Below, one piece after another: positions 51,458 through 60,801 of a stretch of DNA of 64,000 bases; the stretch's first letter is position 1; each line of letters starts with the position of its first letter. The stretch is from Heliomicrobium gestii. Lineage in GTDB: Bacteria; Bacillota; Desulfitobacteriia; Heliobacteriales; Heliobacteriaceae. The stretch is from the NCBI RefSeq assembly GCF_009877435.1, contig NZ_WXEX01000006.1, positions 62,001 to 126,000 on the forward strand, given 5' to 3'. The notes under the pieces were generated by a model. The model worked only from the letters and a program-made list of their open reading frames with translations, had not been told where the DNA came from and made no database searches. A program made the position numbers and the translations under genes.

Positions 51458-51486
51458 AGATTACTCCACTAGGAAATCTTTGTCAA
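51458..51486 (-). promoter_or_regulatory. Sigma-A-like promoter for the sbp-cysTW-rrf2-cysA operon
   Basis: Consensus -35 TTGACA (51486-51481), 17 nt, then TAATCT (51463-51458) on the minus strand. The -10 is imperfect. The palindrome at 51494-51509 abuts the -35. Confidence 0.55.
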
Positions 51487-51493
51487 CCGACAT

Positions 51494-51509
51494 TTCTAAC
51501 CCATTAGAA
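51494..51509. promoter_or_regulatory. Palindromic operator candidate beside the sbp promoter
   Basis: TTCTAA-CCCA-TTAGAA, a perfect 6-bp inverted repeat 7 bp upstream of the -35 box. A natural site for the Rrf2 dimer encoded in the same operon, or for an activator, given its position upstream of -35. Confidence 0.45.
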
Positions 51510-51611
51510 CTTATTTTCTTGTGGTTCATATCTGAACGCATCATTCAGCTCATCAACATATACTTAAATGGGCCTGCACAGACAGACCGATCCTTTTGGG
51601 TCTCCAATCTC

Positions 51612-53495
51612 TTATTTGCTATTACTAAAAATCTTCATGATTAGAGCGACACAGGTTTCCGGAGTGTTCCCTTCGGTACGTACGTGAATCTCCGGCGATT
51701 CCGGCGGTTCATAGACACTGTCAATGCCGGTAAAGTTCTTGAGCGCCCCCTGCCTTGCCTTGGCATACAAACCTTTCGGATCTCGCTTTTCACACTCTTC
51801 CAGCGGTGTATCCACGAATATCTCGATAAATTCGCCTTCTGAAAAGAGCCCTCTCGCCATGCGTCGTTCTGATCGAAAAGGCGAGATAAACGAAACGATC
51901 ACGATCAAGCCGGCATCAACCATCAATTTGGCCACTTCGGCCACACGGCGGATATTCTCTACGCGATCGGTCTCCGTAAAGCCAAGATCGCGGTTCAACC
52001 CGTGACGCACATTGTCCCCGTCAAGGATATACGTGTGCTTGCCTTCCGCATAGAGACGCTTTTCTAACAGGTTAGCAAGGGTCGATTTTCCAGAACCGGA
52101 CAAACCGGTGAACCACAAACAGCGTGGTCGTTGTTGCTTCAATCCAGCGCGGGCTTGCTTGTCGATCTCCATGGCATGCCAGTGAATGTTGGAAGAGCGC
52201 CGCAAGGCGAAGGTAAGCATTCCGGCGGCAACGGTCTCGAAAGTGAGCTTATCGATCAGGATAAAGCCACCCAAGGTTTGATTGACATCATAGGGGTCGA
52301 ATACGATGGGCTGGCTAGTCGACAGATGCACCATGGCGATCTCATTCAAGGCAAGTTGATTCGCCGCGAGTTGCGCCCCCGTGTTGATTTCTTCACGATA
52401 CTTGATCCGGGTGACGGTGGCCGTGACTTCCTTATGATGAATTTTCAGCAGGTAGGGCCGTCCCGGGACCATCGGGTGCTCGGACATCCAGATGAGTTTC
52501 GCCTGGAATTGATCGGCTACTTCGGGGGGATGCTCCGCTGACGCAATCACATCACCGCGGCTGACATCCACCTCATCGAACAGGGTCAACGTGACTGCGT
52601 CACCCTTTTGCCCCCGTTCAAGTCCGCCTTGCCAGATGATGATTTCCTTCACCCGACTCGTGACGCCAGAAGGCAACAACCGCACCTCATCACCAGGGCG
52701 GACTTCACCTTCGGCGATACGACCACAAAAACCCCGAAAGTCGAGATGTGGGCGATTGACCCACTGCACGGGCATCCGAAAGGCTTGACGTTCCGAAACC
52801 GATTCAAAAGACACCGCATCCAGGTAATGCATCAACGTCGGTCCGCTATACCAGGGCGTGCGTCCGCTGGAACGAACGATGTTATCGCCTTCCAACGCTG
52901 ACAAAGGAATTGCTTGAATTGTTTTAAATGTAAAAGCTGTGGCAAAATCGCGGTAATCCGCCTCGATGGAACGGAATACGCTCTCGTCGAATCCCACCAA
53001 GTCCATCTTGTTGATGGCTAACACGATATGGCGAATGCCCATCATCGCCACAATCCGGCTGTGACGCCGGGTTTGCGTGAGGACCCCTTTTCGAGCGTCA
53101 ATCAGGATCACGGCCAATTGCGCCGTCGATGCGCCAGTGGCCATGTTGCGAGTATACTGTTCATGACCGGGCGTATCGGCCACGATGTAGTGCCGCTGAT
53201 CCGTGGAGAAAAAGCGATAGGCAACATCAATGGTAATGCCTTGCTCACGTTCGGCCTGCAAGCCGTCGACCAATAGGGCGAAGTCAAGCTTTTCGCCCTG
53301 AGTGCCGTACTGCTTGGACTCCCCCTCTAGCGCCTCGAGTTGATCATCGAAAATGCCTTTGGATTCATAGAGCAACCGGCCAATCAGTGTCGATTTTCCA
53401 TCATCCACACTCCCGCAGGTGATGAAGCGCAGGGTATCTTGGCGGCCTTGTTCCTTCAGAAAAGCGGTGATCTCTTTTGCTTGTTGGGCCGCCAT
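51612..53495 (-). CDS. cysNC: Sulfate adenylyltransferase large subunit fused to APS kinase (CysNC)
   Basis: 627 aa. The N-terminal GTPase is EF-Tu-like: P-loop [10 protein letters not shown] (residues 27-36), [21 protein letters not shown]-terminal APS kinase: P-loop GLSGSGKST (464-472), [15 protein letters not shown] and [13 protein letters not shown]. With CysD it makes APS from ATP and sulfate driven by GTP, and the kinase part makes PAPS for assimilation or for sulfotransferases. Its start overlaps the cysD stop by one base. A decayed paralogue lies at 55985-58045. Confidence 0.94.
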   Translation of the reverse strand: MAAQQAKEITAFLKEQGRQDTLRFITCGSVDDGKSTLIGRLLYESKGIFDDQLEALEGESKQYGTQGEKLDFALLVDGLQAEREQGITIDVAYRFFSTDQRHYIVADTPGHEQYTRNMATGASTAQLAVILIDARKGVLTQTRRHSRIVAMMGIRHIVLAINKMDLVGFDESVFRSIEADYRDFATAFTFKTIQAIPLSALEGDNIVRSSGRTPWYSGPTLMHYLDAVSFESVSERQAFRMPVQWVNRPHLDFRGFCGRIAEGEVRPGDEVRLLPSGVTSRVKEIIIWQGGLERGQKGDAVTLTLFDEVDVSRGDVIASAEHPPEVADQFQAKLIWMSEHPMVPGRPYLLKIHHKEVTATVTRIKYREEINTGAQLAANQLALNEIAMVHLSTSQPIVFDPYDVNQTLGGFILIDKLTFETVAAGMLTFALRRSSNIHWHAMEIDKQARAGLKQQRPRCLWFTGLSGSGKSTLANLLEKRLYAEGKHTYILDGDNVRHGLNRDLGFTETDRVENIRRVAEVAKLMVDAGLIVIVSFISPFRSERRMARGLFSEGEFIEIFVDTPLEECEKRDPKGLYAKARQGALKNFTGIDSVYEPPESPEIHVRTEGNTPETCVALIMKIFSNSK

Positions 53496-54394
53496 CAGAA
53501 ATAGCCCTCCTGCTTCTTCTTCTCCATGGAGCCGGGCTGGTCAGAATCGATCAAGCGCCCTTGCCGTTCCGAAGAGCGCGCATTAAGGGTCTCGGCGATG
53601 ATCTCTTCTAACGTGGTGGCTGCACTTTCGATGGCGCCGGTCAAAGGATAGCAGCCCAAGGTGCGAAAGCGGACCATCCGCATCTCCGGCGACTCACCGG
53701 GTTCTAAGCGCATCCGGTCATCATCCACCAAGATCCATGTTCCCCCCCGCTTGACGACAGGACGTTCCTTGGCAAAGTAGAGGGGCACGATGGGGATGTT
53801 TTCCTGATAAATGTATTGCCAGATGTCCAGTTCGGTCCAATTGGACAACGGAAAAACCCGGACGGTTTCCCCCGGGCGAGTATGGGTATTGTACAGATTC
53901 CATAGTTCCGGTCGCTGGGCCTTGGGATCCCAACGGTGTCCCGGAGCACGAAAAGAAAAGATCCGTTCCTTCGCGCGGGATTTCTCCTCATCGCGACGAG
54001 CGCCCCCGAAAACGACATCGAAGCCATAGGCATCAAGCGCCTGCCGCAATCCTTGGGTCTTCATTACATCGGTGTAATAGCTGGAACCATGGTCAAAAGG
54101 GTTTACACCCTCAGTTACCCCTTCCTGATTCATATGAACAAGCAATTCCATTCCCGCCTCGGCAACCATACGGGTCCGGTGAGCGTACATATCACGAAAT
54201 TTCCAAGTCGTGTCGACATGCAACAGGGGAAAGGGCGGCGGCGCGGGATAAAAGGCCTTGCGGGCCAAGTGGAGCATCACGGAGGAGTCTTTTCCGATGG
54301 AGTAGAGCATCACCGGTTTGCGGGCGCCAGCGACGGCCTCACGGATAATCTCGATGCTTTCGGATTCAAGGGAAGATCTTTTTGGCATGGTCAT
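53495..54394 (-). CDS. cysD: Sulfate adenylyltransferase small subunit CysD
   Basis: 299 aa, normal size. PP-loop [57 protein letters not shown] and [20 protein letters not shown] are the classic CysD blocks of this PAPS-reductase-like fold. It carries out the adenylyl transfer to sulfate and depends on CysN GTP hydrolysis. The start may be the ATG two codons later. It is first of the cysD-cysNC pair; a leader of about 130 bp precedes it. Confidence 0.94.
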   Translation of the reverse strand: MTMPKRSSLESESIEIIREAVAGARKPVMLYSIGKDSSVMLHLARKAFYPAPPPFPLLHVDTTWKFRDMYAHRTRMVAEAGMELLVHMNQEGVTEGVNPFDHGSSYYTDVMKTQGLRQALDAYGFDVVFGGARRDEEKSRAKERIFSFRAPGHRWDPKAQRPELWNLYNTHTRPGETVRVFPLSNWTELDIWQYIYQENIPIVPLYFAKERPVVKRGGTWILVDDDRMRLEPGESPEMRMVRFRTLGCYPLTGAIESAATTLEEIIAETLNARSSERQGRLIDSDQPGSMEKKKQEGYF

Positions 54395-54424
54395 ATAATT
54401 CTCCTAAAAGGGTTGTCTAGAAAC

Positions 54425-54442
54425 CCCTTTAATTTTAAAGGG
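54425..54442. promoter_or_regulatory. Inverted repeat in the cysD leader
   Basis: CCCTTTA-ATTT-TAAAGGG, a perfect 7-bp inverted repeat about 30 nt before the cysD start. Possible operator; different from the palindrome before sbp. Confidence 0.3.
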
Positions 54443-54526
54443 AAAGAAAACAAAAATTCAATATTACTACTTGGTATTTGATAGGAGCGAGTCACTGTCC
54501 CCCACTCATCGGCAATTTCCTCAGTC

Positions 54527-55903
54527 CTATGCGAAACCATCAATAATAACTAAGAGTTCTTCCGTTTTTCTTTGTAACAATTTCCTATCGCCACGAGTCT
54601 CCACATTAAGACGAATCAAAGGTTCTGTATTCGACATCCGAAGATTAAATCGCCAGTTGGCATACTCCACACTGATCCCATCGGTTCGATCGATTTGTCC
54701 GCCTGGTGCATAGGCTTTCTCTACCGATTCCAAGACTACTTGGGGGGAAGAAACGCGACGGTTTATCTCCCCGCTGCAAGGATATCGGTCGATCCTCTCT
54801 TGCACAAGTTCGGAGAGTGTTTTGCCTTCTCGACTCATGATATCAAGCACCAGCAACCAGGGGATCATCCCACTGTCACAATAGGCGAAATCACGGAAGT
54901 AATGATGGGCGGACATCTCGCCCCCGTAAATAGCATCTTCGAGACGCATTCTCTCTTTGATAAAGGCATGGCCTGTCTTACTTTGCACCGGAACGCCGCC
55001 GAGTTGCCTAGTGATTTCGATCGTGTTAAGGGTTAACCGAGGGTCGTGGACAATTTTCGCCCCTGGAAAACGCCCAAGAAAAGCTTGTGCCAAGAAGCCG
55101 ACCAGATAATACCCCTCAATAAAATCGCCATTCTCATCAAATAAGAAGCAACGGTCAAAATCGCCGTCCCAGGCAATGCCGACATCTGCGCCATGTTTAC
55201 GCACCGCTTGAGCGGTTGCATCCCGGTTCTCAGGCAATAGGGGATTCGGAATCCCGTTGGGAAATTCGCCATCGGGTTCATGGTGAATTTTTACAAACGA
55301 AAAGGGTAAATAGCGTTCTAATGCATCAATCACCGGGCCGGCGCAGCCATTTCCTGCGTTGACAACGACCTTCAAGGGGCGCATGGCAGCGATATCGACA
55401 TAGGAAAGCAAATGTTGGACATAGTCTGGCATCACTTCACACACCTGCACGTTTCCCCGATGAGCACCGACAGGCTCTGCAAAGGCGCTGGTAACAACCC
55501 TCTCTTCTAACTCCCTCAACCCCGAGTCCCCACTAATCGGGCGGGCATTTGCGCGAACCAACTTCATCCCATTATAGCCTTGGGGATTATGGCTGGCGGT
55601 GATCATGATGCCGCCGTCCAACTGCCAGTGAAAGGTGGCAAAGTAAATCTGCTCTGTTCCGCACAATCCAATGTCAATGACATCGCACCCGCCGTCCAGC
55701 AATCCCTCTGTCAGCGCTTTCACCAACTCTGGGCTAGAATGACGAACGTCCCGTCCGACAGCTACTTTTTTCGCTTGAAACAGTTCCGTATACGCGCGCC
55801 CGAGCCGATAAGCAACCGTGCTATTCAGTTCTAAGGGCACTTTGCCGCGAATGTCGTATGCTTTAAATGAATTCCGTGAAACCGCTTCTACCATCTCGTC
55901 CAT
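54527..55903 (-). CDS. manB: Phosphomannomutase/phosphoglucomutase (ManB/AlgC type)
   Basis: 458 aa from the ATG at 55903 (AGAGGTG upstream). Starts with RNSFKAYDIRGKVP; phosphoserine loop IMITASHNPQGYNGMK, metal site AWDGDFDRCF, sugar-binding GGEMSAHHYFRDFAYCDSG and C-terminal MSNTEPLIRLN are all intact. This is the AlgC/ManB type that makes mannose-1-phosphate for GDP-mannose, the precursor of the GMD/Fcl-type sugars. Nearby genes do not encode the GDP-mannose pyrophosphorylase. Confidence 0.92.
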   Translation of the reverse strand: MDEMVEAVSRNSFKAYDIRGKVPLELNSTVAYRLGRAYTELFQAKKVAVGRDVRHSSPELVKALTEGLLDGGCDVIDIGLCGTEQIYFATFHWQLDGGIMITASHNPQGYNGMKLVRANARPISGDSGLRELEERVVTSAFAEPVGAHRGNVQVCEVMPDYVQHLLSYVDIAAMRPLKVVVNAGNGCAGPVIDALERYLPFSFVKIHHEPDGEFPNGIPNPLLPENRDATAQAVRKHGADVGIAWDGDFDRCFLFDENGDFIEGYYLVGFLAQAFLGRFPGAKIVHDPRLTLNTIEITRQLGGVPVQSKTGHAFIKERMRLEDAIYGGEMSAHHYFRDFAYCDSGMIPWLLVLDIMSREGKTLSELVQERIDRYPCSGEINRRVSSPQVVLESVEKAYAPGGQIDRTDGISVEYANWRFNLRMSNTEPLIRLNVETRGDRKLLQRKTEELLVIIDGFA

Positions 55904-55984
55904 GATCGCACCTCTTAAAAACAGAGATTTTTCATCCGCTCCAAATATGGCACTACTGATACCTCTACTAGTGTGCTCCAAGGC

Positions 55985-56162
55985 TCGTCACCGGGGTGCC
56001 TTCAAATATACCAGGATTTGTTTTACACGGACTTCGGATCCACTTTCCACCTTACGCAAAATGCACCTCAGGCGTTTCAGGCTGCACGTAAATGATGTCT
56101 AAACCTGTGTAGTTCTTTATTTCCCCTCGTCGCGACTTGGCGTATAAGCCTTTGGGATCCCG
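55985..56162 (-). pseudogene. cysNC paralogue remnant, APS-kinase C-terminus
   Basis: Minus-strand reading gives [19 protein letters not shown] and [16 protein letters not shown], closely matching the end of the intact CysNC, then a TAA; the remaining tail (EVRVKQILVYLKAP) continues in another frame, so there is a frameshift. It is cut at 56162 by the IS3 element; the other part continues at 57774. Confidence 0.85.
56156..56162. repeat. Left target duplication of IS3 element
   Basis: GATCCCG, repeated at 57767-57773. Removing the element and one copy restores alignment with the intact cysNC. Confidence 0.7.
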
Positions 56163-56278
56163 GTTCAAACCCCTAATTCTAGAGTCTAGACCCCTTATTC
56201 GCCGTTTTTCGTAGGGTTTCACAAAATTATAGATACTCTACTGTTTTTCGGAACCGCCGTCACCGCCTCTTGCAGAGT

Positions 56279-56358
56279 CCTATACAGACCCACGTCTATC
56301 AAGGGCAAGGGCTTCGCCACGCCTTCGGCGTCCCTTGACAGACGTCGGCCTGTATAGG
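56279..56358. repeat. Long imperfect inverted repeat in the IS3 tail
   Basis: Arms begin CCTATACAG and end CTGTATAGG; the outer 27 bases pair with three mismatches (24 of 27). The loop contains a small ACGCC-TTCG-GCGT hairpin. It could be a transcription stop or a structured RNA of the element. Confidence 0.7.
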
Positions 56359-56428
56359 GTACGTCAATTAGGCGGTCGACGTCGGGCTTTGCGCTTTGGC
56401 CTGCGGGCTCCACGGTGCGGTACCCATA

Positions 56429-57397
56429 CTACAGTGTGACAACAAAGGCGGGTACATTCCCATCCGCCAGCTGTCGACAAAACTCCGCAGGAGACATATC
56501 GTAGAGGCTGCCGTGGATTCGCCTCTGGTTGTAAAAGTCAATGTATTCTCCGACAACCTGGTAGGCGTCTTGGTAGGAGTCAAAGGCATGCTTGATGTAG
56601 CACTCGCGTTCCAGGTTTGCATGAAATGATTCGATATGGGCGTTCTTGTTCGGCGTCTTAGGGGGAATCCGTTCGTGTTCCACCTGGTATTGATCACACG
56701 TTTCCTCAAACACACGGCTGATAAACTGCGGTCCATTGTCGGTTCGCACAATTGGCTTCGTTTCTTTTTCAAAGCAGTTTCGTTTCCACAACGCTCGTTT
56801 CAGCGTATTGGCCGCGTCAGCACCTTCGCAATTTAATCCAATGTGGTAATCTACAATAGAGCGATCATAGACATCGATGAGCGACATGAGATAGAAGAAG
56901 CGATCTTCACCGGCGATGTAGCCGTATTTGATGTCCATCTCCCAGAGTTCGTTGGAGGCGGTAATGGTTCGGTTGCGCGCCAGCCGGCGCGGATGTTTGG
57001 CCTTAGCCCGCCGTTGTGGCGATAGGATATCCAACTCCTTACATAGTCGATAGGTTTTTTTGTGATTGATGACCAACTGATGCTGTTTATGGAGGCAGAT
57101 CCCCAGCTTTCGATATCCGTAGACGCTTTCTTCGCCAGCGATGAGTTCCATCAGGTATTCCTTAATTTGTTCATCGCTGATTCGCTTTCCGTCTTGTGTC
57201 CATGAATACCCTGGTTGCGGCCGTCCGCCATTATATGTGCGCTCTTTCGGTTCTCTCTGTAGACGTTGGCGCCGAGCGTAGTAGGTGGCTTCGTGAATGC
57301 CGATGACACGCAAAACAAAGGCGGTGCTGGCTTCTTCCCGGACTATCCATTCATCGGCAACTTCTAGTTTTTCCGATAGCCCGGGTTCTTCTTTTTT
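56429..57397 (-). CDS. IS3 transposase OrfB (DDE), expressed by -1 frameshift
   Basis: The catalytic frame is open from the slippery site at 57391-57397 to the stop at 56429. HTH_21-like part (TYNGGRPQPGYSW, YGYRKLGICLHKQHQLVI), then the rve integrase core with Asp in WEMDIKYGYI, Asp in IVRTDNGPQF and Glu in NKNAHIESFHANLE. Shifting at A-AAA-AAG fuses it to OrfA (IKKEEPGLSEKLEVADEW follows the slip) with no stop codon. A TTG at 57313 could also start a separate OrfB. Confidence 0.93.
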   Translation of the reverse strand, partial: KKEEPGLSEKLEVADEWIVREEASTAFVLRVIGIHEATYYARRQRLQREPKERTYNGGRPQPGYSWTQDGKRISDEQIKEYLMELIAGEESVYGYRKLGICLHKQHQLVINHKKTYRLCKELDILSPQRRAKAKHPRRLARNRTITASNELWEMDIKYGYIAGEDRFFYLMSLIDVYDRSIVDYHIGLNCEGADAANTLKRALWKRNCFEKETKPIVRTDNGPQFISRVFEETCDQYQVEHERIPPKTPNKNAHIESFHANLERECYIKHAFDSYQDAYQVVGEYIDFYNQRRIHGSLYDMSPAEFCRQLADGNVPAFVVTL

Positions 57398-57690
57398 ATC
57401 AAGTCCTGCAATATTTGAATTTCTAAAGCCTTCTCACCAAGTAACTTTTTGAGCGCCATGTTTTCCGATTCCAATTGCTTAAATTCTTGTGCGGATGGCA
57501 CATACGGAGCAATTTGCTTTGCATCCGCGGGTGCTTCTTGGAAGCTCTTATGTTGCGATTCACGAATCCAATAATACAGTCGTTTCGGATCGATCCCATG
57601 TCGGCGGGCCACTTGTGTTGCATTTCCCACTTCCATGGCTTCTTGGATCAGCTGCTCTTTCAGTTCTTTTGGGTATCGATTTCGTCTCAT
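57364..57690 (-). CDS. IS3 OrfA (helix-turn-helix protein)
   Basis: 108 aa from the ATG at 57690 (GAGGGG upstream). MRRNRYPKELKEQLIQEAME and NATQVARRHGIDPKRLYYWI are the HTH_Tnp_1 DNA-binding part; the C-terminal SENMALKKLLGEKALEIQIL is a leucine zipper. It ends shortly after the frameshift site. Confidence 0.92.
   Translation of the reverse strand: MRRNRYPKELKEQLIQEAMEVGNATQVARRHGIDPKRLYYWIRESQHKSFQEAPADAKQIAPYVPSAQEFKQLESENMALKKLLGEKALEIQILQDLIKKKNPGYRKN
57391..57397 (-). other. Programmed -1 frameshift site (A6G)
   Basis: AAAAAAG on the minus strand, read A-AAA-AAG in the OrfA frame; the standard IS3-family slip site placed just before the OrfA stop. Confidence 0.8.
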
Positions 57691-57766
57691 TTTCTTGTCC
57701 CCTCCATGTGTTCTCATTGTAGCCCACTGGAGGGTCTAAGCTCAAATACAATTAGGGGGCTTTATA

Positions 57767-57773
57767 GATCCCG
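57767..57773. repeat. Right target duplication of IS3 element
   Basis: GATCCCG, identical to 56156-56162. Confidence 0.7.
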
Positions 57774-58045
57774 TTTTTCGCACTCATCCAACGGAGTATC
57801 GAAAAGACCTCGATAAGTTCGCCCTCGACAAACACTTCCGGGCTAACCGGTGTTCTGGGCGAAAGGGGGACATAAAGGATACCATGACAATCAAACCCGC
57901 ATCAGCCATCAGCTTAGCCACCTCGGCGACACGACCGATATTTTCTACCCGATCCGCCTGTCGATATTTCGTCGACCACACTGCCGCAGGTAATGAAACG
58001 CACGGTATCTTTGCAGTGTTGTTCTTCTAAGAAAAGTATGGGTCC
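57774..58045 (-). pseudogene. cysNC paralogue remnant with large internal deletion
   Basis: Read on the minus strand, 58045 to about 57962 matches the first 36 codons of CysN up to the P-loop (cf. [11 protein letters not shown]), then jumps at about 57960 straight to the APS-kinase segment [20 protein letters not shown]. About 470 codons are missing in comparison with the intact cys[12 protein letters not shown] follows, then frameshifts. The gene continues beyond the IS3 element at 55985-56162. Confidence 0.85.
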
Positions 58046-58049
58046 TTTT

Positions 58050-58800
58050 TCCCTGTACGTTATAGAGCCGGGATGCTCCCGAATCGATAAGACGCCCTTA
58101 GCGCTTAGACGATCGCGAATTAAACGTTTCCGCGATGATTTCCACTAACGATGCCCCGTGCTTTCAATTGTACCGGTCAATGGATAACAGCCTAGGGTGT
58201 GGAAACGGACCACCCGCATTTGCGGCGTTTCGCTCCGTTCATTTGGAGAGGGGGAAAAAACCAGATCGTCTCACCCGTATGGATGTGGGTGTTGTACAAA
58301 TCCAGAGTTCCGGTCGCTGTTCCTTAGAATTCTACCGGTGTCCAGCCGAACGAAAAGAAAAAACCCGCTATATGGCGCGGGATTTTTCTTCGTCGCGACG
58401 AGCGCCGCCAAAAACGACATCGAAACCTAATCGTTCTAATGCCTGGCGCAAACCCTGGTTTTCATCACATCCGTGTAATAGCTGGAACCGTGATGAAAAG
58501 GATTAATCCCCGCAACTAGGCCTTCTTGATTGACATGGACGATCACGCCCATCCCCGATTCGTCAGTAATGCGTTCGCGTTGAGCGTACATATCGCAAAA
58601 TTTCCAAGTGGTGTCTACATGCAAAAGGGGAAAGGGCGGCGGCGCTGGGTAAAAAGCCTTGCGGGCCAAGTGGAGCATAACGGAAAAAACTTTGCCGATG
58701 GAGTAGAGCATGACAGGTTTAAGTGCTTCTTCTACGGCTTCGCGAATTATTTCGATGCTTTCAGATCCCGTTCTGCCAATCCAATAGAAGGCATAGCTTC
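58050..58800 (-). pseudogene. cysD paralogue remnant
   Basis: Minus-strand fragments equal to CysD in order: the PP-loop region [20 protein letters not shown] (the intact gene has GKDSS, so the ATP loop is damaged), [38 protein letters not shown], then a frameshift, [11 protein letters not shown]-type sequence, a deletion of about 150 bp near 58230-58280, and the C-terminal end near 58130. Together with the cysNC remnant it is a dead second sulfate-activation set. Confidence 0.87.
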
Positions 58801-58867
58801 CCGCCTGTCATTTGTTCGCGAGCCCTCATACTGCAATTGATAACTTATCCGGTGTTTGACTGCTAAT

Positions 58868-59977
58868 TTACCGGTAGTAAAACTCCCTAACTGCAGCGAT
58901 AACGCGATCCTGATCCTCTAATTTCATCTGAGGCCAAAGAGGTAAACTCAACACTTCCCGATGAATCGCTTCGGAAATGGGAAAGGCCCCTTGTCCGTAC
59001 CCAAGAGTGCGATAGGCAGGCTGTAGATGCGGCGGCACCGGGTAATGAATCATGGTGCCAATTCCCTTTTCTCTCAAGAACGCTGCCATTGCATCCCGTT
59101 CCTTGGTTCGAATGACAAAAAGATGCCAGACTGGATCGCATTGTTCTAATGTCTCAGGTAGAATACACGGACACATGGACAATGCGTCCATGTATCGTTG
59201 AATCAATTTCTTTCGCCGTCCATTCCACTCATCAAGTAAGGGAAGCTTAACTCTTAGCAAAGCCGCTTGCAGTTCATCGAGTCGGGAGTTGTATCCCTGA
59301 ACGTCATTATGATATTTTACTGCTGACCCGTAATTGCTGAGCATCCTGATTTGTTGTGCCAGCGTTTCATCATTGGTCACTACAGCGCCCGCATCACCAA
59401 AAGCCCCAAGATTTTTCCCCGGGTAAAAGCTAAAGGCAGCAGCATCCCCAAGGCTTCCCGTTTTTCTACCCTTGTACAATGCGCCATGGGCTTGGGCGCC
59501 GTCCTCTAACACCTTAAGTGCGTACCGCTGAGCCATAGAATTAATGGCGTCCATATCAGAAGCTTGCCCGTATAGATGGACAGCAATAATCGCTTTTGTC
59601 CTTTCAGTGATCGCGCTTTCTATCCGGCAGGGATCCATGTTATAGGTGCCTTCGGTTGGCTCAACCGGCACCGGAATGGCACCCGTCTGCGATACAGCCA
59701 ACCAAGTGGCGATATACGTGTTGGAGGGGACAATTACCTCATGCCCCGGACCGATTCCCCAAGCCTTTAATACGAGAAATAGCGCTTCCAATCCGTTAGC
59801 TACGCCAATGCACCTTTTCGCGCCACAGTAGTCAGCAAATTCTTTCTCAAAGGCCTCGACCTCACCACCAAGGATATACCAACCAGAACTCATGACACAC
59901 TGGTAGGCATGATCAAGAGCTGATTGCAACTCCTTATAAGCGTCTTGAAGATTTAGAAATGGTATGGAGTTCATCAA
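58868..59977 (-). CDS. DegT/DnrJ/EryC1-family PLP sugar aminotransferase, FdtB-like
   Basis: 369 aa. The PLP-lysine stretch is [59 protein letters not shown] and [10 protein letters not shown] are the family landmarks. The next upstream gene encodes an FdtA-type 3,4-ketoisomerase, so this enzyme is probably the FdtB/QdtB partner that makes dTDP-3-amino-3,6-dideoxyhexose. It overlaps the upstream ORF by 4 bp. RmlA and RmlB, which make the precursor, are not in the window. Confidence 0.9.
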   Translation of the reverse strand: MMNSIPFLNLQDAYKELQSALDHAYQCVMSSGWYILGGEVEAFEKEFADYCGAKRCIGVANGLEALFLVLKAWGIGPGHEVIVPSNTYIATWLAVSQTGAIPVPVEPTEGTYNMDPCRIESAITERTKAIIAVHLYGQASDMDAINSMAQRYALKVLEDGAQAHGALYKGRKTGSLGDAAAFSFYPGKNLGAFGDAGAVVTNDETLAQQIRMLSNYGSAVKYHNDVQGYNSRLDELQAALLRVKLPLLDEWNGRRKKLIQRYMDALSMCPCILPETLEQCDPVWHLFVIRTKERDAMAAFLREKGIGTMIHYPVPPHLQPAYRTLGYGQGAFPISEAIHREVLSLPLWPQMKLEDQDRVIAAVREFYYR

Positions 59978-60801
59978 GAACGTACCGCCTTCAAAAATTC
60001 ATTATAGTCGCGAAAATAATCCTTTTCGTCATAATAATCTGAAGCCAGGACAAGACACACAGATTGCGGCTGGAAAGAGTGTTCTGTAGCCCAGATCATA
60101 GGCGGAATGTATAATCCCTGCCAGGGATGCCCCAAAGTAACGATTTTTTGATTGTGTCCATCATCCACAGTTACCTGGAACCCACCGGATAAGCAAATCA
60201 GAAATTGATGCAATTCCTTGTGGGCATGAGTGCCCCGATTATTCCCTGGTGAAATATCATACAGATAAAAGATCCGTTTTACCGAAAAAGGGATTTGCCT
60301 TTCATTCTCAATAGCAGTTAAACTGCCTCGCTGATCGGTAAATTTCGGCAATTCAATGAGTCTGCAATCATGGATCGTCATTGCCCGCCTCCTACCTTTG
60401 ATAATGTATCTACTTAGACCGAACGTAATCGGAATAGATACAAATACAACCAATAAAGGAGTGATTAACTCATGTAGCCCTAATATCTTTATAAAAAAGT
60501 TCACCAATGCCAAATTTATAAAGTACTGCACGATATAAACGACAGGATATTGAAGAGCTTTTTTTAGTTCTATCCTTCTTTTGAATACATACTTTGAATT
60601 TAAAAAGTAAGATATAAAAATACCCACTCCATAGGAGATAGAATACGCAAGATTGTAGTTAAAAAACAGGAGCAGGGATGCATACATTAGGTAACCCAAT
60701 AGAGTATTTATGCTACCCGCAATTATAAACAAAATGTATTCTTTCTTAATATATTTCATCAATGACTGACTCAGGTCTGTTATTAACTTCATCAAAAACA
60801 C
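59974..60801 (-). CDS. GtrA-like membrane protein fused in frame to FdtA-type sugar ketoisomerase
   Basis: 275 aa. Residues about 20-135 are a GtrA-family domain with four membrane helices ([37 protein letters not shown]), usually a helper that flips polyprenyl-linked sugar. Residue 141 is an ATG (60381) preceded by AGGAGG 7 nt upstream; from it [40 protein letters not shown] and [17 protein letters not shown] form a complete 135-aa FdtA/WxcM cupin. Either a true fusion or two overlapping products. The start may be the ATG at 60759, because the ORF overlaps the upstream gene by 56 bp. Confidence 0.85.
   Translation of the reverse strand: MFLMKLITDLSQSLMKYIKKEYILFIIAGSINTLLGYLMYASLLLFFNYNLAYSISYGVGIFISYFLNSKYVFKRRIELKKALQYPVVYIVQYFINLALVNFFIKILGLHELITPLLVVFVSIPITFGLSRYIIKGRRRAMTIHDCRLIELPKFTDQRGSLTAIENERQIPFSVKRIFYLYDISPGNNRGTHAHKELHQFLICLSGGFQVTVDDGHNQKIVTLGHPWQGLYIPPMIWATEHSFQPQSVCLVLASDYYDEKDYFRDYNEFLKAVRS

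Larger units (their letters stand above)
56163..57766 (-). mobile_element. IS3-family insertion sequence
   Basis: About 1604 bp. Imperfect inverted ends share CCCCTAATT and further matches (left GTTCAAACCCCTAATT; right, from the other strand, TATAAAGCCCCCTAATT). Flanked by GATCCCG on both sides; 7 bp is longer than the usual 3-5. It carries orfA and orfB with an A6G frameshift site, both open. The stretch after orfB (about 265 bp) is long for the family and holds an 80-nt imperfect hairpin. Confidence 0.85.
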
